From the NCBI GenBank assembly GCA_963820185.1, contig CAWFYV010000004.1, positions 1-64,000 on the forward strand: a stretch of 64,000 nucleotides of DNA, in the 5' to 3' direction. The position numbers were made by a program, and so were the translations under genes. Positions 28,449 through 37,694 of the stretch are shown here, in pieces (the stretch's first letter is position 1; each line of letters opens with the position of its first letter). The notes under the pieces were generated by a model. That model was not told where the DNA came from, did no database searches, and was given only the letters and a program-made list of their open reading frames with translations. Origin of the DNA: Aquilonibacter sp963820185 (GTDB lineage: Bacteria > Vulcanimicrobiota > Vulcanimicrobiia > Vulcanimicrobiales > Vulcanimicrobiaceae).

Positions 28449-28950
28449 GACGCACATACCGTAGCACATCGGCGCCGCGATTCCCTCGCTTCATGCGCAC
28501 GACGCGGTCGAACCCCATGCCGAGCTTGTTCACGAGCGCGATCGATGGCGCGTTGAACGGGTGGACCAGCGCGACCACGCTGCGCGTGTCGGGCCGATGG
28601 AATGCGAACTCGAGCACGCCGCGAGCCGCCTCGATCGCGTATCCGTGCCCACGTGCCGACCGTGCAAACACGAACCCAAGCTCGAGTTCACCGGGCTGGT
28701 CGGTCTTCATCAATCCGCAGCTCCCGATCAGTTCCGAACTAGTTTTTAGCACGACCGGCCACATCGCACAGCCGTCGCGCTCGTTCGCTTGGGCCATGTT
28801 CGCAATCGCTTCGCGCGTTTGTTCGAGCGTCTTCGTTCCCGAGAGAATATACTGCATCGTCTCCGGGTCGCCGTAGATTGCAGCCAGCGGCGCGGCATCC
28901 AAAGCCATCCACGTGCGCAAAAGCAGCCGCTCGGTCTCGATGTAACTCAT
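28441..28950 (-). CDS. GNAT acetyltransferase, RimJ/RimL type
   Basis: 169 residues. The N-terminus IETERLLLRTW is typical of RimJ/RimL-like enzymes, followed by ELELGFVFARSARGHGYAIEAARGVLEFAF, which holds the acetyl-CoA loop (R-G-x-G-Y/A), and VALVHPFNAPSIALVNKLGMGFD near the end. These enzymes transfer acetyl groups to protein N-termini or small amines; the acceptor cannot be told. ATG 28950 overlaps the stop of the P1 peptidase gene by four bases. Confidence 0.8.
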   Translation of the reverse strand: MSYIETERLLLRTWMALDAAPLAAIYGDPETMQYILSGTKTLEQTREAIANMAQANERDGCAMWPVVLKTSSELIGSCGLMKTDQPGELELGFVFARSARGHGYAIEAARGVLEFAFHRPDTRSVVALVHPFNAPSIALVNKLGMGFDRVVRMKRGNRGADVLRYVRHA

Positions 28951-30122
28951 TGCGAAATCGCGCCGGCGCTCCGTAACATCTCGAGCACGCGGTCAACCGG
29001 CAGACCGTACATCGTTGCGCCGCCGCGCCCCGTCATGGTGGTTGCTTCGAAGAGCGCGTCGTAAATCGCGGCCTGCGTTGCTTCAGCGGTCGCGCTATAG
29101 AGCGCGTTGAGCGCGCGATCGTTCTCGGTGAACTGCACCTTGGGAGCGGCGATATCGAAGTCGGCTGTTTGCTCGAACACGATGCTGGTTGAGAATGCAA
29201 CGAACAGGTCACCGCTGCCGATGTCCGAGATCAACCCGGTGCGCCCCATCCCAAGTGCGGCACGCAACAACACCGCGCGCAATTGCCGGCTGTCCAGCGG
29301 TGCATCGGTTGCAACGACGATGATGATGCTACCGCTCGCCATGCGTCCGTGCAGATCGGCCTCGGAAAGGTGCTGCGGATACTTGGGACGATACTCGTCC
29401 TTCAACTTCTCGCCGACCGGAACGCCGACAATCGTCAACGCTTGGCGCGAGCTGCCGGTATTGTCGTTGACCAGCACACCGACGGTGTAGCCGCCAAGAC
29501 TGGCCGGCAGCACGCGCGATGCCGTGCCGATCCCGGCCTTGAACCCGAAGGCTTTCATCCCGGTGCCGGCGCCGACGCTGCCGCGCGCAAATTGCCCCGG
29601 CTGCGCCGCATCGAGAAGCTTGTGTACGTCACTCGGGCCCACGACGCGCTTTTGGATATCGTTGAGCAGTTGGTCATCGCACTCGGCAACCACCGGCAGC
29701 GGTACGTCGTCGGTCACGCCGACTTGGGGATGGTGCGCGATCATCCAATCGACCACGCCGTCGTCCGCACGGCCGACGTCGAGCGTGTCGGTGAGCACGA
29801 TCGGCTCCTCCAGATAGCCGGACTCGTCGATCCAGTGCGTCCCGGTCATCTCGCCGTTGCCGTTGAACGCGAGCGACGCCGCAGCGGTCTTATGCACCCA
29901 CGGGTCGGCGTTAGGCAATACGGCGGTTGCCCCCGTGCGGATGTCGGCCCCCTGGATCAGGGTCAGGTTGCCAACCCGCACGCCTGCGACATCAGTTATC
30001 GCGTCGAGCCGCCCGGACGGCCAGAATCCAAAGTGGAAGGGCAACACGGCCTGCGCTTGGCCGGCCGAGGCGAGGACCCCGGCAAGGCACCCGCCCAGGA
30101 CAAGTGGAAGCCACTTTCTCAT
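28947..30122 (-). CDS. P1-family (DmpA/BapA-type) aminopeptidase, exported
   Basis: 391 residues with a signal peptide (MRKWLPLVLGGCLAGVLASAGQAQA). The family features are AITDVAGVRVGNLTLIQG, a TGATAVLPN motif, and GSVGAGTGMKAFGFKAGIGTAS. The expected N-terminal-nucleophile Ser is in ASGSIIIVVATDAPL: family members self-cleave before this Ser to form alpha and beta chains. The activity is removal of N-terminal residues, often L-Ala or beta-peptides, here presumably in the periplasm. It is divergent from pckA, with only about 40 bp between the start codons. Confidence 0.85.
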   Translation of the reverse strand: MRKWLPLVLGGCLAGVLASAGQAQAVLPFHFGFWPSGRLDAITDVAGVRVGNLTLIQGADIRTGATAVLPNADPWVHKTAAASLAFNGNGEMTGTHWIDESGYLEEPIVLTDTLDVGRADDGVVDWMIAHHPQVGVTDDVPLPVVAECDDQLLNDIQKRVVGPSDVHKLLDAAQPGQFARGSVGAGTGMKAFGFKAGIGTASRVLPASLGGYTVGVLVNDNTGSSRQALTIVGVPVGEKLKDEYRPKYPQHLSEADLHGRMASGSIIIVVATDAPLDSRQLRAVLLRAALGMGRTGLISDIGSGDLFVAFSTSIVFEQTADFDIAAPKVQFTENDRALNALYSATAEATQAAIYDALFEATTMTGRGGATMYGLPVDRVLEMLRSAGAISQ

Positions 30123-30162
30123 ACGTATTCTCGCCTTTCAAGCGCAACGAGGGGACACGATC

Positions 30163-31734
<1,572 letters not shown>

Positions 31735-31743
31735 CCCGTTGCG

Positions 31744-32166
31744 GTGACGGAATTCTACGGATTCGATCATGTCGACTGCCGCGTGCGTTCGCTCGAGGCT
31801 GTTGAAACCTTTTACGACGAGCTGATGCCCGAGATCGGCCTAACTGAGAAGCGCTACGCGTTCGTCGACTCCGAGGGCGAGTGGCACCGCGAGTTCGAAA
31901 ATTATAACGCGATAGAGTACTACGAGGCCGTGCATCCCACCAAGCCGCGACGCTTCTTCGGCTTGATCGAGAACCCGCTGCATCGCAACAACGATACGCG
32001 CATCGCCTTTCGCATCGAGCACAAGCGCATGAACGAGTTTATTGCGTTGCTCGGCAAGATCGGCGCGACCAGCCTCGAGTTGAGCGAAGAGATGGAGACG
32101 TATCCGGCGGTCTTCTTCGAGGATCCGGCCGGGACGAAGCTCGAGCTCATCGGCCGCGAGGTCTAA
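31744..32166 (+). CDS. VOC/glyoxalase-family protein
   Basis: 140 residues from GTG 31744, ten bases after pckA. It has the two-module VOC pattern: FDHVDCRVRSLEAVETFYDELMPEIGL and FEDPAGTKLELIGRE at the end. His4-type and C-terminal Glu metal ligands are in place (DHVD, KLELI). The substrate is unknown. It may be co-transcribed with pckA. Confidence 0.75.
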   Translation: MTEFYGFDHVDCRVRSLEAVETFYDELMPEIGLTEKRYAFVDSEGEWHREFENYNAIEYYEAVHPTKPRRFFGLIENPLHRNNDTRIAFRIEHKRMNEFIALLGKIGATSLELSEEMETYPAVFFEDPAGTKLELIGREV

Positions 32167-32224
32167 GCTCCCCCTAATTTATTTCACAGGAACCGTCGAG
32201 CGCACAGGCCGTAGGATGGAGCCC

Positions 32225-32668
32225 ATGAAGCTCCACGCCACCGTACTCGCCGGCCTTATGGTCGCGGGTCTCGCCTTACCCGCCGTCGCCCAGGACCAAC
32301 AAGCCCCGGCTGCTCCGGCCCAATCGCAACAGCACGGCGATCGCATGATGCGCCGTTTCAACGACCTCAATCTAAGCGATCAGCAAAAGTCGCAGATCCA
32401 ATCGCTGATGCAAACCTATCGCCAGGCGCACCCCAAGGGCAGCGCGCCCGATCCCGACGCGCGCAAGCAACTGCGCGAGCAAATCGACGCCGTGCTAACG
32501 CCGGACCAGCGTGGGCAAATGAAAGCGGATATGGAAAAGTACCGCACGTCAGCATCAGCGCAACGCAACGACGAACGGTGCGCCGGCACCGGCCGCCACG
32601 CCGATCTGATCGAAGCGCTCCACGTAATAATCGGCTCGCGGGCACGAACTCGCGGGCCGTCCACGTAA
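32225..32668 (+). CDS. Spy/CpxP-like periplasmic protein (LTxxQ motif)
   Basis: 147 residues from ATG 32225; ATG 32216 is three codons upstream. Signal peptide MKLHATVLAGLMVAGLALPAVAQ. The mature part is Gln-rich and helical, with two LTxxQ-like motifs (LNLSDQQKSQIQSLMQTYRQ and VLTPDQRGQMKADMEKYR), as in Spy/CpxP chaperones and related metal-resistance proteins. The last 38 residues are Arg/Cys-rich and overlap the convergent HAD gene by 114 bp, so the true C-terminus may have been extended by loss of an earlier stop. Confidence 0.65.
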   Translation: MKLHATVLAGLMVAGLALPAVAQDQQAPAAPAQSQQHGDRMMRRFNDLNLSDQQKSQIQSLMQTYRQAHPKGSAPDPDARKQLREQIDAVLTPDQRGQMKADMEKYRTSASAQRNDERCAGTGRHADLIEALHVIIGSRARTRGPST

Positions 32669-33022
32669 CACGTAGACCGCTTCCATCCCGGCGGCATGTG
32701 CTGCATCGATCCCGGACGCCGAATCCTCGACCACCAGCGTCTGCGACGGTTCGATCGCCAGCCGTGTTGCTGCAAGCGCGTACGGATCGGGCGCCGGCTT
32801 GCCTCGCGCAACCTCGTCCGCGCTGACCAGTACCGGCGGCATCGCGAGCCCGGCCTGCGCGATCAACCCGAGCGCAACGCCACGCGGGCACGACGTGACG
32901 ATCGCCCAGCGCTCGCTTCCGAGCACGCCGAGCGTTTCGCGTGCGCCGTCGATCGCAGCACCGTCGTCGGTTACCAGCGTCCCAAAGAGATCGAAACAGA
33001 TGCCGGCGTAGGAAAGCTCCAT
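32555..33022 (-). CDS. HAD-superfamily hydrolase, short form
   Basis: 155 residues. Motif I is FDLFGTLVTD (nucleophile Asp, but Phe where most phosphatases have the second Asp), motif II is in WAIVTSCPRG, the Lys is in GKPAPDPYALAATRL, and motif IV is LVVEDSASGIDAAHAAGM. There is no large cap domain. Phe or Tyr at the second position is typical of haloacid dehalogenase-type members, so phosphatase activity is not assured. The 3' end overlaps the Spy-like gene tail-to-tail. Confidence 0.75.
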   Translation of the reverse strand: MELSYAGICFDLFGTLVTDDGAAIDGARETLGVLGSERWAIVTSCPRGVALGLIAQAGLAMPPVLVSADEVARGKPAPDPYALAATRLAIEPSQTLVVEDSASGIDAAHAAGMEAVYVLRGRPASSCPRADYYVERFDQIGVAAGAGAPFVVALR

Positions 33023-33045
33023 AGCCTACGTGCATTTCTCCGCAC

Positions 33046-34287
33046 ATGGCGGATACTCTCGCAATCCTCGTGGGCGGTGGTCCCGCGCCCGGCATCAACG
33101 GCGTCATCGCATCCGCGACGATCGAGGCGATCAACTCCGGCCTGCGCGTCGTCGGCATCTACGACGGCTACCGCGACCTCGCTGCAGGCACGCCGGTTAA
33201 GACGACCACGCTCAGTATCGACGATGCGGCCCGCATCCAAGCGAGTGGCGGTTCGTTCTTGCGCACGTCGCGCACGAATCCGGCGAAAGACGCCGCGACG
33301 CTCGACCGCACGATACGCTCGCTCGAAACGCTCGGTGCGCGCTATTTGATCTGCATCGGCGGCGACGACACGACGTTTGGCGCCGCGCGCATCGCCGAGA
33401 AAACCAAGGGCATGATGGGCGTCGCAACCGTTCCCAAGACGATCGATAACGATCTGCCCCTTCCCGACAACGCGCCGACCTTTGGCTTCGAAACCGCGCG
33501 TTCCGTAGGGGCGCAGATCATCGAGAGTCTGCTCGAAGACGCGCGCACGACCGTCCGCTGGTACATCGTCGTGAGCATGGGTCGTAAATCCGGTGCGCTC
33601 GCGCTCGGTATGGCCAGCGCCGCCGGTGCAACGCTTGCGGTTATTCCTGAAGAGTTTCCGGGCGAAACGCTTGCGCTTGAATCCATCGTCGACGTACTTG
33701 CCGGGGCGATCGTCAAACGGCGCGCGCAGGGCCGCGACTACGGCGTCGCCGTTGTGGCCGAGGGCATCGTTGAACGCATTCCAGAAGACGCGCTCAAAGG
33801 TTTGGAAAATGTCTCGCGCGATGCGTACGGCCATGTCCGGCTCGCCGATATACCGATCGGCATACTCCTGCGCGATCGCGTTCGCGAACGTTTGGTTGCG
33901 CTCGGCGTCGACGCTACGGTACTCCACAAAGACATCGGCTACGAACTCCGTTGCGCGAAGCCCGTCGCATTCGACGTGGACTACACGCGTACGCTCGGGT
34001 ACGGTGCGGTGCGCTATCTGCTCGGCGGCGGGAGCGGCGCATTGATCGCACTCTCCGGTGGACGCGTGCAACCGGTCGCTCTCGAAGACCTGGTCGACCC
34101 ACAAACCGGGCGGATCCGCACGCGACTGGTCGATGTGCACGCTGAGGCCTATGTCGTCGCGCGCGATTACATGGTGCGTCTCGAACCATCGGACTTCGCG
34201 GAACCGCAACTCGCTCAACTAGCAGCGCAAACCAACCTCTCGCCCAGCGTTTTCCAGGAACAATTCCTGGGTAAAAAGCGTGGGTGA
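33046..34287 (+). CDS. 6-phosphofructokinase, pyrophosphate-dependent type
   Basis: 413 residues. The PFK core is clear: LVGGGPAPGINGVI, the phosphoryl-donor loop IGGDDTTFGAA (G105-G106-D107-D108), PKTIDND (130-136), MGRKSG and PEEF. Asp108 and Lys131 are the residue pair found in PPi-dependent enzymes, in place of Gly and Gly in ATP-dependent ones (GGDGS, PGTIDND). It should interconvert fructose 6-phosphate and fructose 1,6-bisphosphate reversibly with PPi. Paired with pckA nearby this suits glycolysis and gluconeogenesis without a separate bisphosphatase. It overlaps the next gene by four bases. Confidence 0.9.
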   Translation: MADTLAILVGGGPAPGINGVIASATIEAINSGLRVVGIYDGYRDLAAGTPVKTTTLSIDDAARIQASGGSFLRTSRTNPAKDAATLDRTIRSLETLGARYLICIGGDDTTFGAARIAEKTKGMMGVATVPKTIDNDLPLPDNAPTFGFETARSVGAQIIESLLEDARTTVRWYIVVSMGRKSGALALGMASAAGATLAVIPEEFPGETLALESIVDVLAGAIVKRRAQGRDYGVAVVAEGIVERIPEDALKGLENVSRDAYGHVRLADIPIGILLRDRVRERLVALGVDATVLHKDIGYELRCAKPVAFDVDYTRTLGYGAVRYLLGGGSGALIALSGGRVQPVALEDLVDPQTGRIRTRLVDVHAEAYVVARDYMVRLEPSDFAEPQLAQLAAQTNLSPSVFQEQFLGKKRG

Positions 34288-35666
34288 GCAAGCGAGGACG
34301 CTTCGGGTTTGCGGCCGTTCTGCTTTGCAGCACCGCGCTAATGATTGGATGCGGTGGCGGCAGCAGTAGCAACCCCGGTACCATCTACAGCTCGTACAAC
34401 GCTCCGACGCCTTCGCCGACGCCACAGCCGACTACGGGTGTCGCGGGCCAATGTTCGGGCGCAAAAGCATCCGCCTTTACCGCCGGCATGACGCCGACGA
34501 CGCCAGCACTCACGGTGCCGAGCGGGCTCGTGATTCAGACGATTGCCAACATCAGCGGCGCACGCGAGATGGTTGGATTGCCGAACGGCGATCTGCTGGT
34601 GGGTACGGGTGGCGGCAACGTCTACATCATTGCGAATGCAGAAGCCAGCGCTGCGGCCGGAAAGCCACAAGTCTTTGCGACGATTTCCAACGAAACCGTG
34701 CCACCCAATGAGCCCGGTGGCGGCAACAACGCCGAAGGCGTCGCATTTTCGCAAGCGTCCTGCACGGTCTTCATCTCGACCGAGTATCACGTGTGGTCGA
34801 CGCCGTACAAAGACGGCGATCTCACCGCTGAGAATTTGCAACCGATTGCAACCGTCCGAACGGGACCGACTGCAAACCCGGGCGACGGCGACTATCATAG
34901 CTCTACCTCCGTCGCCGTGTCCGGTTCGACCGTCTACGCGAGTATGGGCTCCTCATGCAACGGCTGCACCGGCGAGTCCGATCCGCAGCGCGCCGCAATT
35001 TGGAAGATGAATCTCGACGGCAGCGCCATGGCACTGTATGCATCGCACATTCGCAATGCGATCGCGCTTGCGGTCAATCCGGTGAGCGGGCATCTGTGGG
35101 CCGGCGGTGCCGGCCAAGATTCGCTCGCGACCTATCATCCGTACGAATTCTTCGACGACGTGACCGCCGCGGCAATGGCCGGTTCGGGCGGCGTCGCCAA
35201 CTACGGCTGGCCGTATTGCGAAGAGAACCACCACCTCTACAATACGGGCGCCGGTGCGCCCGCGAACTGCAATGGGCAGGCCCAACCACTGGTCGAATTC
35301 CCGGCGTACATCACGCACATCGGCGCCGCGTTCTATCCGGCGAATCCGAGCGGAACGCACGCGCTGCCCACCGCCTATCGGGGCGCGCTGATCGTTTCGA
35401 GCCACGGTTCGTGGCACACGCCCGCGAACAACTGCACGCTCGCCCCCGAAGTCGACGCTGTGCCCATGAACGGGGATACGCCGGCGACCGCGATGACCAA
35501 TTGGGGCGTCAACAATCCAACCGCGCAGTATACCAATCTTGTCACGGGCTTCCAGCCGAATTGCAGCACCCGCGTCGGACGTGCGACCGGTGTCGCCGTC
35601 GGCTCGCAGGGAAGTCTCTTCGTCGCGGACGATCAAGCTGGGCTAGTCTATCGCATCCGGCCCTAG
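34284..35666 (+). CDS. PQQ-type sugar/sorbosone dehydrogenase-like lipoprotein
   Basis: 460 residues from GTG 34284 (GTGA overlap with the PFK stop). N-terminus GFAAVLLCSTALMIGCGGGSSS is a lipoprotein signal. The body is a soluble glucose/sorbosone dehydrogenase-type beta-propeller: SGAREMVGLPNGDLLVGTGGGNVYII, AEGVAFS, SSTSVAVSGSTVYASMGSSCNGC, HIRNAIALAVNPVSGHLWAGGAGQDSL, YHPYEFFDDV, NYGWPYCEE, AYRGALIVSSHGSWH, GRATGVAVGSQGSLFVADDQAGLVYRIRP. PQQ as cofactor is inferred from family. A paralogue is three genes downstream. Confidence 0.8.
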   Translation: MSKRGRFGFAAVLLCSTALMIGCGGGSSSNPGTIYSSYNAPTPSPTPQPTTGVAGQCSGAKASAFTAGMTPTTPALTVPSGLVIQTIANISGAREMVGLPNGDLLVGTGGGNVYIIANAEASAAAGKPQVFATISNETVPPNEPGGGNNAEGVAFSQASCTVFISTEYHVWSTPYKDGDLTAENLQPIATVRTGPTANPGDGDYHSSTSVAVSGSTVYASMGSSCNGCTGESDPQRAAIWKMNLDGSAMALYASHIRNAIALAVNPVSGHLWAGGAGQDSLATYHPYEFFDDVTAAAMAGSGGVANYGWPYCEENHHLYNTGAGAPANCNGQAQPLVEFPAYITHIGAAFYPANPSGTHALPTAYRGALIVSSHGSWHTPANNCTLAPEVDAVPMNGDTPATAMTNWGVNNPTAQYTNLVTGFQPNCSTRVGRATGVAVGSQGSLFVADDQAGLVYRIRP

Positions 35667-35693
35667 TCACGGGGCCCTCGCGAAGGAGGCTCG

Positions 35694-37694
35694 ATGCTGG
35701 TTCGCCCTGCGCTTGCTGCGTTTGCCCTTGGCATCTGCACTGTTTTGGGAGCGCACACGACCGCGCTCGCCAAAGGCCTCGACTATGAAGATCTCCGCAA
35801 GATCGTCGGCGTCGATGCCCCACAAATCTCTCCCGACGGCACGCAGGTCGTCTACGTTCGCTCCACGATCAACTGGAAGGAGAATCGGCGCGATACCGAG
35901 CTCGTACTCGTCGACGTACGTACCGGCAACGCACGCGTCATTACCCACGATCGCATCGACGTAGCTGGACCGAAATGGTCGCCCGATGGCACGCAGCTTG
36001 CATATCTCGCTTCACCCGAGCGCGACAAACCGACGAACAAACCGGCGCAGGTGTACGTCCTGCCGATGAACGGCGGCGATTCCCTGAAAGTGACCGATGC
36101 ACCCAATGGAGTGACGACGTTCAGCTGGCGTCCCGACAGCCGGGCCATCGCGTATGTTGCGCCCAATGATGACCCGAATAAGAAGGCGGTCGACAAGCAT
36201 TTAGACTCGGTCGTTATCACCGATCATAACTACCTCACCCGAACCCAGGCGCAGCCGTCGCACATCTGGACCGTCAATGCCGACGGAACCGGAAACCAGC
36301 GCCTCACCGACGGGACCTGGAGTGTCGGCGGCAACATTGCGTGGTCGCCGGACGCAAAACGGATCTACTACACGCATTCGCCTGATGCGCTGACGCTCGC
36401 GCATCTCAACGAGCAGACCACCTGGGTACACGACGTCGCGGCGAAAACCGACACGCAACTCGTGCCGGGCGTCTCGGCGCGAGGCGTGCTCTCGCACGAT
36501 GGAACCGCGCTCGCCGTGGCGATCCCACGGCACACCTTCTTCTATCTGACCAACGACCTGTCGATTCGGTCGACCACCGACGGGCACGAGCTTTGGAATG
36601 CGAAAGCCATCGATCGCAACATTCATGGCTTTACGTGGTTGCCGCACGACGCCGGGCTCGTCGTGGAAACGCCCGACGGCGTACGCAACGTCGCGTGGAT
36701 CCTCAAGCCCGACGGCACCGCGCGCAAGATCGATCTCGGCAACGTCGATATCGTTCAGGCGGATGTCGCTACCGACGGCGGCATTGCATTTATCGGCCAA
36801 CGTCAGGACCACTACGCCGAACTTTTCTATCTGGCCCCGAACGCCACCGTAGCGAAGGCGCTCTCCGATAACAACGCGTGGACGGCGAATTACCAGATCG
36901 CCAAAGTTCAACCGTTCGAGTGGACGACCGACCTTGGCGTGAAGGCGGTCGGCGCACTCTACTATCCGATCGGTTACACTGCCGGCACGACGTATCCGTT
37001 GGTGATGGATATTCACGGCGGACCGATCTCGACGTCGACGTGGGACCTCGGAGGCATCGAGGCCGGCGAGCTCGATCAAGTGCTCGCCGCGCGCGGCTAC
37101 TTCGTGTTTCGCCCCAACTATCGCGGCAGCGACAACCTCGGGGATGCATTTCTCATGGCAATCGTCGGCGATATGGCAAGTGGTCCAGGGAAAGACAACC
37201 TCGCTGCGGTCGATGCGTTGCGCAAGACCGGCATGATCGACGAATCGCGGATCTTCGTCTCCGGTTGGTCGGGCGGCGGGTTGCAAACGTCGTGGCTCAT
37301 CGGCCACGCAACCTTTTGGCGTGCGGCGGTTAGCGGTGCGGCCGTGAACGATCAATTCGAGCAAGCGACGCTCTCGGATATTAATGAACCGTTCAATCAG
37401 GCGTTCTTTCCGAACGCCTCGCCGTTTACCAAGACCGGCCGCGCGGCATACGACGCTGAGTCGCCGATTACATACGTCAACGCGATGAAGACGCCGCTGC
37501 TGATCCTCAGCGATACGCGCGATCAGCGCGTGCCGGTTCCGCAGGCGTACGAGCTCTATCACGCACTGAAACAACGAGGCGTTCCCGTGCAATTTACCGC
37601 ATTTCCGCGCTACGGCCATTTCCCGGTGGACCCCGTCGGGCAAGAGCAGGTCCTACGCGCCTGGGTCGGCTGGATCGAGCGGTATTCGAAATGA
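35694..37694 (+). CDS. S9-family prolyl-oligopeptidase-like peptidase, exported
   Basis: 666 residues with AAGGAGG six bases before ATG 35694 and a signal peptide ending near ALAKG. The N-terminal 390 residues are a WD40-like beta-propeller (ISPDGTQVVYVRSTINWKENRRDTE, WSPDGTQLAYLA). The C-terminal alpha/beta hydrolase has IHGGPISTSTWD, nucleophile Ser526 (GWSGGG), Asp610 (SDTRDQRVP) and His642 (RYGHFP). Family members cleave short peptides after Pro or remove acylated N-terminal residues. The stop overlaps the next gene by four bases. Confidence 0.9.
   Translation: MLVRPALAAFALGICTVLGAHTTALAKGLDYEDLRKIVGVDAPQISPDGTQVVYVRSTINWKENRRDTELVLVDVRTGNARVITHDRIDVAGPKWSPDGTQLAYLASPERDKPTNKPAQVYVLPMNGGDSLKVTDAPNGVTTFSWRPDSRAIAYVAPNDDPNKKAVDKHLDSVVITDHNYLTRTQAQPSHIWTVNADGTGNQRLTDGTWSVGGNIAWSPDAKRIYYTHSPDALTLAHLNEQTTWVHDVAAKTDTQLVPGVSARGVLSHDGTALAVAIPRHTFFYLTNDLSIRSTTDGHELWNAKAIDRNIHGFTWLPHDAGLVVETPDGVRNVAWILKPDGTARKIDLGNVDIVQADVATDGGIAFIGQRQDHYAELFYLAPNATVAKALSDNNAWTANYQIAKVQPFEWTTDLGVKAVGALYYPIGYTAGTTYPLVMDIHGGPISTSTWDLGGIEAGELDQVLAARGYFVFRPNYRGSDNLGDAFLMAIVGDMASGPGKDNLAAVDALRKTGMIDESRIFVSGWSGGGLQTSWLIGHATFWRAAVSGAAVNDQFEQATLSDINEPFNQAFFPNASPFTKTGRAAYDAESPITYVNAMKTPLLILSDTRDQRVPVPQAYELYHALKQRGVPVQFTAFPRYGHFPVDPVGQEQVLRAWVGWIERYSK

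Noticed and set aside
29857..30162. N-terminal extension of pckA to ATG 29857
   Set aside because: It would add about 100 residues antisense to the P1 peptidase with no family similarity; the standard length is reached from 30163.
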